This document shows positions 44,010 to 52,554 of a stretch of 64,000 bases of DNA, in pieces. Each line of letters starts with the position of its first letter. Position 1 is the first letter of the stretch. The notes beneath the pieces were generated by a model. That model was not told the origin of the DNA and searched no databases. It was given only the letters and a program-made list of their open reading frames with translations. The position numbers and the translations under genes are program-made. The DNA comes from Saprospiraceae bacterium (GTDB lineage: Bacteria > Bacteroidota > Bacteroidia > Chitinophagales > Saprospiraceae). The stretch spans positions 113,502 to 177,501 of the forward strand of contig JAHCHX010000005.1 of assembly GCA_026129545.1 (NCBI GenBank), read 5' to 3'.

Positions 44010-44666
44010 ATGAAAAAGAACGCCGCAATTCCGACCATCCTGCTCGCTCTCGCCAGCCTCTTCGCTTTCCAAGTGAAAGCACAAGACGCTCCGACGTTTC
44101 AGGATTTCTTGGCTCAGTTTCCGGCTGCCGAGCTTCCTTACTCCTTCAACGCTGAAGAACTGCAAGGCCAGCTTCAAAACAACGCCGCAGCCAAAGCCAA
44201 GCGCCTTGGTTGGGAATACTACGAGTTCCTTCCCGAACTCGAGCGCAGCGCCCAATTCAGCAGCATGCCAGTGTATCCAGAACCAGTCGCAAAATTTGAA
44301 ACGGAAAACAACATCGCCGTTCTTTACAATATCGCTCGCGGCCTGAGCCGTGGCACAAAAACTTACAGCATCACCATTTTCGACAAAGAAGGTCAATATG
44401 TCGGCACTCACTATGTGGCAGGTGTGAACCCTAACTCACTTACCGTCGCGACAATTGCCGAAAACCTCAGCGCCGACGTAAAGGAATACAAAGTGAACTG
44501 GGCCAATGACTTCCGTACTTTCGGTGCGCAAGACAATCAAATCAGCCTCAACCTCACCGACTTCCAGACGATTGACCTCGTTGCCCCCGGCAATCCTGAC
44601 CAAATCGAGTGGTCGAGCCGCACCGCCCCACAGGATACTTCCGCTGACTTGGCTAAAATGAAATGA
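44010..44666 (+). CDS. Secreted hypothetical protein
   Basis: 218 residues from ATG 44010, with a signal peptide (MKKNAAIPTILLALASLFAFQVKAQ cleaved near AQD). No family was recognised. The mature part opens with FQDFLAQFPAAELPYSFNAE and then LQGQLQNNAAAKAKRLGWEY, followed by a strand-rich region (AVLYNIARGLSRGTKTYSIT, YVGTHYVAGVNP). It is probably periplasmic or extracellular. The gene has its own terminator, and the neighbours do not suggest a function. An upstream in-frame extension to 43905 lies before the signal peptide and is not used. Confidence 0.6.
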   Translation: MKKNAAIPTILLALASLFAFQVKAQDAPTFQDFLAQFPAAELPYSFNAEELQGQLQNNAAAKAKRLGWEYYEFLPELERSAQFSSMPVYPEPVAKFETENNIAVLYNIARGLSRGTKTYSITIFDKEGQYVGTHYVAGVNPNSLTVATIAENLSADVKEYKVNWANDFRTFGAQDNQISLNLTDFQTIDLVAPGNPDQIEWSSRTAPQDTSADLAKMK

Positions 44667-44704
44667 CTGACAACCGAAGACATTAAAAACTGAATATAAG
44701 GCTG

Positions 44705-44740
44705 GAGCCATCCGATTCGTTTCGGGTGGCTCTTTTTTTT
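44705..44740 (+). terminator. Intrinsic terminator of the secreted protein gene
   Basis: Stem GAGCCATCCG/CGGGTGGCTC, followed by eight T. Confidence 0.85.
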
Positions 44741-44744
44741 GCAT

Positions 44745-44777
44745 AAAAAAGCCCGGCCGCGACTTTTCACGACCGGG
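44745..44777 (-). terminator. Intrinsic terminator on the minus strand
   Basis: On the minus strand CCCGGTCGTG pairs with CGCGGCCGGG (ten pairs counting wobble) across a short loop and is followed by C and six T (the A-run at 44745-44750). It implies a transcript coming from the right, although no large gene lies there. Confidence 0.6.
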
Positions 44778-44872
44778 GTTCTCGCCTATGAAGCATAAGA
44801 CATCTGAACCAAGTGAAGTGTGGTTGGAACGGGGCAGTTTCTTTGAGAAATTTTTTGGAAAGAGAACCTAGT

Positions 44873-44909
44873 GTGATATTGGCCACTCCCTCGGAGTAGC
44901 CAATATCAC
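44873..44909. other. 17-bp hairpin after a small reading frame
   Basis: GTGATATTGGCCACTCC (44873-44889) pairs with GGAGTAGCCAATATCAC (44893-44909) with one G-U pair and a 3-nt loop. It begins right beyond the stop of the 52-residue frame at 44911-45069. There is no U-tract. Confidence 0.7.
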
Positions 44910-44910
44910 A

Positions 44911-45069
44911 TCAACAATACCGACACAAGCCAATGCCGAGGCCCGACACAGGAAGCAGCGTTGACATAGCCTGAGGTTTGATACAAGAAAATAGGCTGGC
45001 AAAAAACGGCGCGATGAAACGCGCCAATGGCACACGCAGCGCCGAAAGAAGGGAAGCTGGTCTGTTCAT
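44911..45069 (-). CDS. Candidate small protein, 52 residues
   Basis: The frame MNRPASLLSALRVPLARFIA, then PFFASLFSCIKPQAMSTLLP, ends in GLCRYC. It is a hydrophobic, basic peptide with three Cys. No family was recognised. Support comes from context: a TATTTTTG -7 box on the same strand at 45134-45141, a strong hairpin directly past the stop, and a U-tract terminator at 44745-44777. The spacing would give a transcript of about 390 nt. It could equally be a non-coding RNA whose reading frame is accidental. No Shine-Dalgarno site is seen, which is normal here. Confidence 0.3.
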   Translation of the reverse strand: MNRPASLLSALRVPLARFIAPFFASLFSCIKPQAMSTLLPVSGLGIGLCRYC

Positions 45070-45133
45070 GAGACGGCATAGGGATGTAATGAGTAATCGG
45101 ATGCTTTTGGATAAGGGATTAAAATAGTGCAGA

Positions 45134-45141
45134 CAAAAATA
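45134..45141 (-). promoter_or_regulatory. Putative -7 box TATTTTTG on the minus strand
   Basis: A TAnnTTTG match with a weak GTTG -33 element 21 bp upstream (45163-45166). It would start the small transcript toward 44745. The rest of the 44667-45377 gap, toward the response regulator, holds no other gene. Confidence 0.35.
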
Positions 45142-45377
45142 GGGGGCAGTTGCCTGCTTTTTCAACAATCAAACGAACCTAACCTCAAAAATGTCGCCTA
45201 TCTGTCTTTTTTAACATTCGCCCAAAGCCCGCCAAAACATGGCAATTTAACAAATTTATGCTGTCTTTAACCCCGCGCATACTTCGATTCGCGGGGGAAC
45301 GTTAATGCAGCATCCGCAATCTCGAATAACCTACCCCTATATCGGAACATCATCTAATCACACCACTGACCGACTTT

Positions 45378-46115
45378 ATGGCAAGTGCTAACTACAAAAT
45401 CCTGCTCGTAGAAGACGACCAAAACTTCGGCGACGTACTCCGCTCCTATCTCGAAATGCACGACTACGCGGTCACGCTCGCCACCGACGGCGTGCTTGGA
45501 CTGGAAGCTTTCAGGAAAAACAGTTTCGACCTTTGCATTTTTGACGTGATGATGCCGCGCAAAGACGGCTTCACGCTTGCCAAGGAAATACGCGAGCGCA
45601 ATCAAGAAGTGCCTATCATCTTCCTCACCGCCAAAACGATGAAGGACGACGTGTTGCAAGGCTTTAAACTTGGCGCCGATGATTATATCTCCAAACCTTT
45701 TAACTCGGAAGAACTTTTGCTGCGCATCCAAGCCGTGCTTAAACGCTTTCACAAGAACGCCGACCCCCGCGACGACCAGCGAGAGTTCACCATCGGCAAA
45801 TACCATTTCAATTACCCCGTGCGCATCCTGACCTTCACGGAGGCGCAGCCCGGCGAGGAAAAACAATGGAAGCTAAGCCCAAAAGAGGCGGAGCTGCTCA
45901 AATTGTTCTGCAAATACATCAACGACGTGATGCCGCGCACAGAGGCGCTCACCAAGATTTGGCACGAAGACACCTATTTCACCGCTCGTTCGATGGATGT
46001 TTTTGTGACCAAGCTCCGCAAGTATCTCGCAAAAGACCCTGCTATCGAGATTGTCAACATTCACGGCAATGGCTTCCAACTCCTCGTGAAGGATATGGTA
46101 GCAAGCCCCGCCTGA
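45378..46115 (+). CDS. OmpR-family response regulator (orphan)
   Basis: 245 residues. The receiver domain has the acidic pair at D13-D14, phospho-acceptor D56 in FDVMMPRKDGF, T84 in FLTAK and K106 in YISKPF, so it should be phosphorylated. The C-terminal winged-helix DNA-binding domain runs from about 140 (KLSPKEAELLKLFCKYINDV, YFTARSMDVFVTKLRKYL). No histidine kinase gene is adjacent, so its partner is elsewhere. It resembles the RprY/PhoB-like regulators common in Bacteroidota. A terminator follows, so it is not cotranscribed with the mutase gene downstream. Confidence 0.93.
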   Translation: MASANYKILLVEDDQNFGDVLRSYLEMHDYAVTLATDGVLGLEAFRKNSFDLCIFDVMMPRKDGFTLAKEIRERNQEVPIIFLTAKTMKDDVLQGFKLGADDYISKPFNSEELLLRIQAVLKRFHKNADPRDDQREFTIGKYHFNYPVRILTFTEAQPGEEKQWKLSPKEAELLKLFCKYINDVMPRTEALTKIWHEDTYFTARSMDVFVTKLRKYLAKDPAIEIVNIHGNGFQLLVKDMVASPA

Positions 46116-46149
46116 ATCGTGTTGCCATAAAAAGTATCACATCCACTAC

Positions 46150-46195
46150 AGCCCGTGCGCCAATCTCCCCCCCGGTCGTGCGGGCTTGTTTTTTT
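46150..46195 (+). terminator. Intrinsic terminator of the response regulator
   Basis: AGCCCG at 46150-46155 pairs with CGGGCT at 46181-46186 across a C-rich loop, followed by TGTTTTTTT. It lies 35 bp past the stop. Confidence 0.6.
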
Positions 46196-46282
46196 GTGGC
46201 CGCCGTTCCAAGCAATCGTTTAAGGGGCGTGTCAGCCGAATAAATCACCGATATTTCGCCCTCGAAACCAAAATCCGTTGTG

Positions 46283-48349
46283 ATGCTCACTCCTGATTTT
46301 TCCAAAATACAATTCGACCCGGCGCTGCGGCCTGCCGAAGCGCCTCTGCCTCCCAGCAACGTGTGGCAACGATACGTCGCCGGCATCCCGCCCTTTCTCG
46401 GTGGCCCCTACTCTACGATGTATGCCACTCAGCCTTGGACCATTCGCCAGTACGCAGGCTTCTCCACCGCTGAGGAAAGCAACGCATTCTATCGTCGCAA
46501 TCTCGCTGCGGGGCAAAAAGGGCTTTCCGTTGCCTTTGATTTGGCCACCCATCGCGGCTATGACTCCGACCACCCGCGAGTGGTGGGCGATGTCGGCAAA
46601 GCAGGCGTGGCCATTGATACGTTGGAAGACATGAAAATCCTTTTTGACCAAATACCGCTCGACCAGATGTCGGTCTCCATGACGATGAATGGCGCCGTCA
46701 TTCCAGTCATGGCTTTTTACATCGTGGCAGCGGAGGAACAAGGGGTTTCGCCCGAACAACTTTCAGGCACCATTCAGAATGATATCCTGAAAGAGTTCAT
46801 GGTGCGCAACACTTACATCTATCCGCCGGCGCCCAGCATGCGCATCATCAGCGATATTTTCGCTTACTGCGCTCGACGAATGCCCAAGTTCAACTCTATC
46901 TCCATATCGGGCTACCACATCCATGAGGCTGGCGCCCCGGCTGAGCTGGAGCTGGCATATACCCTCGCCGATGGTCTCGAATATATCAGAGCAGGGCTTG
47001 CGGCAGGGCTGGATATTGATGATTTTGCACCAAGACTCTCCTTCTTTTGGGGCATCGGGATGAACCACTTCACCGAAATCGCCAAGATGCGTGCGGGACG
47101 GCTTTTGTGGGCAAAACTCGTCAGGCAATTCGGCCCCCACAACGCCAAGTCACTCATGCTACGCACCCACTGCCAGACCTCGGGATGGTCGCTCACAGAA
47201 CAAGACCCCTTCAACAACGTGGCCCGCACTTGCATCGAGGCGATGGCGGCAGTCTTGGGCGGCACACAAAGCCTGCATACCAATTCGTTTGATGAGGCCA
47301 TTGCTTTGCCAACCGATTTTTCTGCGAAAATCGCCCGCGACACGCAGATTTTTATTCAGAAGGAAAGCAACGTCACGCGAGCGGTTGACCCTTGGGCGGG
47401 CTCATATTTTGTGGAACAACGAACACTGGATTTGGTGGAAAAGGCTTGGGCCTTGATTGAGGAAGTGGAACAATTAGGTGGCATGGCCAAGGCCATAGAA
47501 GAAGGATTGCCCAAACTTCGCATCGAAGAGGCTGCCGCTCAAAAACAGGCGCGAATTGATTCGGGCCAGGACAAAATCGTTGGGGTCAACATTTTTCAAG
47601 TGGCTGATAATGTTCCCTTCGATATACTTGACATTGACAACGCCACCGTGCGTGAAGGCCAAATACGCAGACTGAACGAGGTGCGAAAAAACCGCGACGA
47701 ATCTGCCGTAAAGACGGCTTTGAACGCCCTCACGCATTGCGCAAAATCAGGGCAAGGGAATTTGTTGGAATTGGCCATCGTAGCTGCTCGCGCGCGTGCC
47801 ACGCTGGGTGAAATATCGTTGGCTATGGAAAACGCATTCGGGCGCTTCGTAGCCACCACCAAATCCATCTCTGGCATCTATGCTGCCAACATGAAACAGA
47901 ACGAAGATTTTGAAAAAGCGCGTCGGATGGCCGACACCTTCGCTGCGCAAGAAGGTCGCCGCCCACGCATCATGGTTGCCAAGCTCGGCCAAGACGGTCA
48001 CGACCGGGGCGCAAAGGTCATCGCCACCGCTTTTGCCGATTTGGGGTTTGACGTGGACATCGGCCCCTTGTTCCAAACACCCGCCGAAGCGGCCCGCCAA
48101 GCGGCGGAAAACGACGTGCACATACTCGGCATTTCCTCCTTGGCAGCGGGGCACAAGACTTTGGTGCCCCAGACAATCGAGGCACTCCGCGAACTGGGCC
48201 GCCCTGATATTCTTGTCGTGGTGGGTGGCGTGGTGCCTCAGCAGGATTACGATTTTTTGAAAAAAGCAGGCGCGGCAGCGGTGTTCGGGCCCGGCACAAT
48301 AGTGGCAAAGGCGGCACAGGAGCTGCTGGGGGTGCTGATGAGTGAATGA
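46283..48349 (+). CDS. Methylmalonyl-CoA mutase, catalytic (large) subunit
   Basis: 688 residues from ATG 46283; a GTG directly before is an alternative. The TIM-barrel domain has PWTIRQYAGFSTAEESNAFY, QMSVSMTMNGAVIPVMA, SISGYHIHEAG (active-site His) and SLHTNSFDEAIALPTDFSAK. The C-terminal B12 domain has the DxHxxG cobalt ligand motif in GQDGHDRGAKVIATAF and a conserved GG near VVVGGVVP. It converts succinyl-CoA and (R)-methylmalonyl-CoA. The small subunit normally found next to the large one in Bacteroidota is not adjacent, so it is either elsewhere or not needed. A repeat element starts 2 bp past the stop. Confidence 0.92.
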   Translation: MLTPDFSKIQFDPALRPAEAPLPPSNVWQRYVAGIPPFLGGPYSTMYATQPWTIRQYAGFSTAEESNAFYRRNLAAGQKGLSVAFDLATHRGYDSDHPRVVGDVGKAGVAIDTLEDMKILFDQIPLDQMSVSMTMNGAVIPVMAFYIVAAEEQGVSPEQLSGTIQNDILKEFMVRNTYIYPPAPSMRIISDIFAYCARRMPKFNSISISGYHIHEAGAPAELELAYTLADGLEYIRAGLAAGLDIDDFAPRLSFFWGIGMNHFTEIAKMRAGRLLWAKLVRQFGPHNAKSLMLRTHCQTSGWSLTEQDPFNNVARTCIEAMAAVLGGTQSLHTNSFDEAIALPTDFSAKIARDTQIFIQKESNVTRAVDPWAGSYFVEQRTLDLVEKAWALIEEVEQLGGMAKAIEEGLPKLRIEEAAAQKQARIDSGQDKIVGVNIFQVADNVPFDILDIDNATVREGQIRRLNEVRKNRDESAVKTALNALTHCAKSGQGNLLELAIVAARARATLGEISLAMENAFGRFVATTKSISGIYAANMKQNEDFEKARRMADTFAAQEGRRPRIMVAKLGQDGHDRGAKVIATAFADLGFDVDIGPLFQTPAEAARQAAENDVHILGISSLAAGHKTLVPQTIEALRELGRPDILVVVGGVVPQQDYDFLKKAGAAAVFGPGTIVAKAAQELLGVLMSE

Positions 48350-48350
48350 T

Positions 48351-48455
48351 TATACCTCGCACCGCCAAGTTTTGGGCATAGCTGCAATCGCAATCTGTTC
48401 AAAATCAGGGGGAGCAATCATGGTCATCTGACAAATCCCAACGAACTAAGGCATA
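48351..48455 (-). repeat. Dispersed 105-bp palindromic element, copy 7
   Basis: On the + strand TATACCTCGCACCGCCAAG at the left; the right end has decayed to AAGGCATACA. The core ATCTGTTCAAAATCAGG at 48395-48411 matches copy 2. It begins 2 bp after the mutase stop codon. Confidence 0.8.
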
Positions 48456-48463
48456 CATTGCCG

Positions 48464-48471
48464 TATCTTTG
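48464..48471 (+). promoter_or_regulatory. Putative -7 box TATCTTTG
   Basis: A TAnnTTTG match just past the repeat, 91 bp before the T9SS cargo gene. The -33 element is unclear. Confidence 0.35.
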
Positions 48472-48562
48472 AAATCTGACTTATCCAAATATTGGGTTTG
48501 GCTCATCTAAATGGTTTCAAGTTCTTTGCATCCGATTTATTTGACCAATTCAGCATTTGGAC

Positions 48563-50224
48563 ATGAGACTTCTGATTTCACTATTGTTAGGCATTGCCAT
48601 CCATACTGTAGCCGCACAAAATCCTGCAACCAACCAAACATGGATTAATTCAGGAAAAGTAAGCGCCCGCATCACTTCAGCAGGAATTCATGCAGACAGT
48701 CTTGGTGGTTTCGTTTTGGGAAATGATGCGCCCGGGCTTCCTCCCAAAAATTTGCTTGGTCATCTTGCTCCATGGATAGGAGGGCTTGACCCGGCAGGCA
48801 ATCTGAAGTTAGCTTGTGAAATGGACGACCCAACAGTGTCTGACTGGCAGCAGGGAATACGCGGTGTGACGGGTTCAGGTAAGGTTTGGAAAGTCAGCCG
48901 TGAACAAATATCAGAACACATTTCCGACTTTCAAGATAACGGTGTGATAGATAACCCTATCCCTGCCATATTTGCTTGGCCAGCGCCGGGCAATCCTCAT
49001 TCCACGTTGCTGAACGAATTCGCTATCCCGCCTCAATACAGGCCATTGCCGCACTTCTACGACCACAATAATGATGGAATTTATGACCCTTATGATGGGG
49101 ACTACCCTACGGTAGGGCACTTGGCATCTTTCTCCAATCTTGTCCCTGAGCAGCTAGTGTGTGCTCCCTTTTTCGATAATGGCCTCCATGCTCTTTCAGC
49201 AAGTGTCAAAGAAATCTCGATGAACGGTATGCTTACAGCATTTACCCTCGATTGCAACGAGAAAGAATTTGCTCAAAACACTATCTTTTTCGCATATAGT
49301 TTCTCTTATGAAGATATCGAGCGGGCAGATTCGGCATACTTTGGCCTTTTCGCAGATTTTGAGCTTGGCTACCCGCACGATGACTATTTGGGATGCTCAA
49401 TGCCGAAAAAAGCTGCTGTTTATTGCTACAACGCTGATACATTGAATGACTTGGTAGCAGGCCAAAATCCGGCTATGATTTCTATTAACTCTTTTCGCGG
49501 CCCGTTGGACACATTTGGAAATCTAATTGAGTTGAGCCACGCAATCCCAATCCTGCATTCCAATGAGTTCCCGGCCGCCGTGAGGAGGCCCCATTTGCCC
49601 ATAGGGTTTTACAGGTATCTGTCAGGGCATTGGCGTGATGGTTCTCCTTTATTGGCGGGAGGGATAGGCTACAATAGCGGTGGGGAAAAAGTCAAGTTTG
49701 CATTTCCGGGACACCCTTCCAATGCTGACGGCTGGAGCGAAATCTCGGCTTCCAACCCTTTGAGTGACAGAGAGATGATAATCAGTTACGGGCCGTTGAC
49801 CATTAAGCCGGGCGCAGTTAACGAGGTCTTCTTTTCCATCTCAGCCTTAACCGAAAAAGGCCCATCGGCACAACTCCAGCGACTTGACGAGTTCAGGCTT
49901 TTGCAAGAACATCTGTTGGAAAACAACCCCATTGGGCAGCCATTATGTGCTTCCACCGCCACAAAGGAACATACCAAACAGGGGATATCTGTATTCCCCA
50001 ACCCCGCTTCATCGCGACTAATAATCCGCACCGATATATCAGGTGCTATCACACTGACTTTGTTCAATGCTTTTGGAAGCAAAGTTTTAGAAAAAACGGA
50101 GTTAACCTCGGAAGGAAAAATAATTGAACGCTCAATCGCAAATCTACCTGCTGGCCTTTACATATTGAGATGGGAGGCGGCAGATGGGCGGCATGGTACC
50201 CACAAAATAATCGTGCAGCATTAG
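48563..50224 (+). CDS. Secreted protein with type IX secretion sorting domain
   Basis: 553 residues from ATG 48563; a TTG at 48557 is also in frame. A signal peptide (MRLLISLLLGIAIHTVAAQ) leads into a large domain of unknown family, Trp- and Gly-rich, with an Asp-rich Ca-binding-like stretch DHNNDGIYDPYDGDYP. The last 80 or so residues, GISVFPNPASSRLIIRTD through NLPAGLYILRWEA, are a type A T9SS C-terminal sorting domain. The protein should cross the outer membrane by the type IX system and be anchored to or released from the surface. Its catalytic role, if any, is not visible. Confidence 0.85.
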   Translation: MRLLISLLLGIAIHTVAAQNPATNQTWINSGKVSARITSAGIHADSLGGFVLGNDAPGLPPKNLLGHLAPWIGGLDPAGNLKLACEMDDPTVSDWQQGIRGVTGSGKVWKVSREQISEHISDFQDNGVIDNPIPAIFAWPAPGNPHSTLLNEFAIPPQYRPLPHFYDHNNDGIYDPYDGDYPTVGHLASFSNLVPEQLVCAPFFDNGLHALSASVKEISMNGMLTAFTLDCNEKEFAQNTIFFAYSFSYEDIERADSAYFGLFADFELGYPHDDYLGCSMPKKAAVYCYNADTLNDLVAGQNPAMISINSFRGPLDTFGNLIELSHAIPILHSNEFPAAVRRPHLPIGFYRYLSGHWRDGSPLLAGGIGYNSGGEKVKFAFPGHPSNADGWSEISASNPLSDREMIISYGPLTIKPGAVNEVFFSISALTEKGPSAQLQRLDEFRLLQEHLLENNPIGQPLCASTATKEHTKQGISVFPNPASSRLIIRTDISGAITLTLFNAFGSKVLEKTELTSEGKIIERSIANLPAGLYILRWEAADGRHGTHKIIVQH

Positions 50225-50240
50225 GAAATGTAATCGGAAA

Positions 50241-50274
50241 CCACACTACCGAGCAAGCAGCATCGGTAGTGTGG
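50241..50274. terminator. Hairpin between convergent genes
   Basis: A perfect 12-bp inverted repeat CCACACTACCGA/TCGGTAGTGTGG with a 10-nt loop, 16 bp past the T9SS gene stop and 14 bp beyond the helicase stop. There is no U-tract on either side. It likely ends transcription from both directions. Confidence 0.7.
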
Positions 50275-50288
50275 CTTGAAGAATAGGA

Positions 50289-51974
50289 CTACCACTTCTT
50301 CCCCTTTTTCTTTTTCCCGAATTTCTCGAAAAATTTATCCTCTTTCGTCCTCTTTTCTTTGGGGGCAGAAGCATCATCCACTCGGATTCGACGACCATTG
50401 ATGGTAAATTCGGAAAGCCCCTGACGCACCACGTTTACATAGGCCGCGTCGAGGTCGAAGTGCATATAGGCGCGATTGAGGTCAATGTGCCCAATGGCTC
50501 TGTCGGGCACCCCAAAGGTGCGGGAAAGCAGTCTGATGAAGTCCTTCTTTGACACGCCATCCATGTCGCCGATATTGGCAAACAGACGAGCCATTTGCCC
50601 TGCGGGTTGGCCGTTGTGGGTTCTTGCGCCGCGTTTGTCGCCGCGCGGATAGACGTTGATGTCAGGTGCGTCGCGGTAGTAAGCGAGAAAACGGTTGAAC
50701 TCGACACTTGCAAAACGCTTGATGAGTTCTTCCTTGCTGAGGTCTTTCAGTTCTTCGTTGATGCGAGCCATGTAGGGTTCTATCTCCGCGTGATGCACCT
50801 CTTGGTTGTGGATGTTGTTGACAATATGGTAGAGCTGCTGCTCGCACACCTCGATGCCCGTCGGGATTGATTTTTTGGTAAAAGATGCTTTGTTCTTCCG
50901 CTCTATGAGGCGTATGCGTTCCTCGAACTTTGGCGTGACAATACTGATACTCACACCAGTGCGACCCGCACGGCCAGTGCGACCTGAGCGGTGGGTATAG
51001 ACCTCCACCTCGTCGGGCAGGCCGTAGTTGATGACGTGGCTGATGTTGCTCACATCCAAGCCACGCGCCGCCACATCAGTGGCGATAAGCAGCTGCAAGT
51101 GGCCCTCGCGGAAACGCTGCATCACGCGGTCGCGGTCGCTTTGGGCCAAGTCGCCGTGTAGCGCATCCGAATTGTAGCCGTCGCGTATCATCTGCTCGGC
51201 CACTTCTTTCGTCTCGTTTTTGGTGCGGCAGAAAATAAGGGCATAAATGCCGGGGTTGGCATCCACCACCCGTTTCAAGGTGGCGTAGCGGTCGTCGGCC
51301 CTACAGACGTAGTAGATGTGCTCAATGTTCTCATTGGTTTGGTTGCGCTTGCCGGTGCTTAGCTCTTGCGGGTTGGCCATGTAGTCAGCAGCGATAGCGC
51401 GCACCTCGTTGGGCATGGTGGCCGAAAACAACCAGATGGATTCACGATTTTCGGCAGCGGCGAGGATGAAGTCAATGGCTTCTTTAAAGCCCATATTGAG
51501 CATTTCATCGGCTTCGTCGAGCACGACGCGGCGCACGCCATCCAGCCGGACGGCTTTGCGTGTCATCAAGTCCATGAGACGACCGGGGGTCGCCACCACG
51601 ATTTGTGCCCCTGCCCTAATTTGCCGGATTTGGCCCTCGATACCAGCACCGCCGTAAACTGCGACCACTTTGTATTGATGGGCGAAGTGTGAGTAGTTGA
51701 CCAAGTCATTGGCGACTTGCACGCACAGTTCGCGGGTAGGGCACATGATGAGCGCCTGAACGCCTCGCTCTGAGGGGTCAATCCGCTGCAGCAGGGGCAG
51801 GCCAAAGGCAGCTGTTTTGCCCGTGCCTGTTTGGGCCAATGCGATGATGTCGTCGTCGGTGGAAAGTGCAGTGGGGATGACAAGTTCCTGCACAGGTGTG
51901 GGCGTTTCGAAGCCCAGTGCTGCAATGCCTTGCAGCAAGTCGTCGGCGATGCCGAGATTCTTAAAAGCTGTCAT
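50289..51974 (-). CDS. DEAD-box RNA helicase with DbpA-type RNA-binding domain
   Basis: 561 residues from ATG 51974. Core motifs: Q-motif FETPTPVQELVIP, Walker A AQTGTGKTAAFG, PTRELCVQVA, VVLDEADEMLN (DEAD), FSATMPNEVR, and motif VI YTHRSGRTGRAG. A C-terminal DbpA/CsdA-like RNA-binding fold (MARLFANIGDMDGVSKKDFI) and a very basic tail (FEKFGKKKKGKKW) follow. Such helicases remodel structured RNA, typically in ribosome assembly or at low temperature. It stands alone, convergent with the T9SS gene; the 580-bp gap upstream (51975-52554) holds a palindromic element and the rpoC terminator. Confidence 0.93.
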   Translation of the reverse strand: MTAFKNLGIADDLLQGIAALGFETPTPVQELVIPTALSTDDDIIALAQTGTGKTAAFGLPLLQRIDPSERGVQALIMCPTRELCVQVANDLVNYSHFAHQYKVVAVYGGAGIEGQIRQIRAGAQIVVATPGRLMDLMTRKAVRLDGVRRVVLDEADEMLNMGFKEAIDFILAAAENRESIWLFSATMPNEVRAIAADYMANPQELSTGKRNQTNENIEHIYYVCRADDRYATLKRVVDANPGIYALIFCRTKNETKEVAEQMIRDGYNSDALHGDLAQSDRDRVMQRFREGHLQLLIATDVAARGLDVSNISHVINYGLPDEVEVYTHRSGRTGRAGRTGVSISIVTPKFEERIRLIERKNKASFTKKSIPTGIEVCEQQLYHIVNNIHNQEVHHAEIEPYMARINEELKDLSKEELIKRFASVEFNRFLAYYRDAPDINVYPRGDKRGARTHNGQPAGQMARLFANIGDMDGVSKKDFIRLLSRTFGVPDRAIGHIDLNRAYMHFDLDAAYVNVVRQGLSEFTINGRRIRVDDASAPKEKRTKEDKFFEKFGKKKKGKKW

Positions 51975-52315
51975 TAAAAATGTGTGTGTTAGAAAAAAAC
52001 AAGAGGGACTTGGCTGCCCACCCCTCTGCTCTTCTTCTCCACACATTCCGCCGGACGGGCGATTGCGAAAAACAATTGAAAGGAAGCCTTTGCCCTATTT
52101 TATCATAAAGAAGGATGTCTTACAAGTCTAAGTTTCGACTGGGATGACAAGGTTTACAGTTTTTTCCCTTCGAAGAAGGGCTTGAATCACGTAAATCTTG
52201 TAATTCCTGTCAACAAATTTCACTTGTGAGAAATCCTCCTAACTTTCCCAAAAATGTCCACAAAACATGGATTTCCAGAAAGCGGCGGTTTTGACTTGAA
52301 TGGTCGGGGTCGGTC

Positions 52316-52442
52316 ACCACACTAATGGATATTATTTTTGTGCTACAAAGACACAAAGGCACAAAATGCGGCAAATCAATGATTATTTTGCTTTGCGTCT
52401 TTGTGACTTCGTGGCAAATTTCAAAATGCCCAGTAGTGTGGT
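52316..52442. repeat. Nested palindromic element
   Basis: The outer arms ACCACACTAATGG (52316-52328) and CCAGTAGTGTGGT (52430-52442) pair with one mismatch, and inner arms ACAAAGACACAAAG (52345-52358) and CTTTGCGTCTTTGTG (52391-52405) also pair. The whole is a 127-bp inverted repeat of MITE type, between the helicase gene and rpoC. It is unrelated to the 105-bp family. The remaining parts of the gap hold no gene. Confidence 0.6.
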
Positions 52443-52458
52443 CGGTGACATTTGTTCG

Positions 52459-52507
52459 CAAAAAAGCGCCGCCGCCTGAAACGAGTGTCGAAACAAAGCG
52501 GCGGCAC
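52459..52507 (-). terminator. Intrinsic terminator of rpoC
   Basis: On the minus strand GTGCCGCCGC pairs with GCGGCGGCGC across a 22-nt loop and is followed by TTTTTT (A-run at 52460-52465). It starts 48 bp past the rpoC stop and ends the ribosomal/RNA polymerase operon. Confidence 0.75.
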
Positions 52508-52554
52508 CATTAACTGTCTATCAATTGAAATGCCTGCGACGAGCGGCGCATTCG

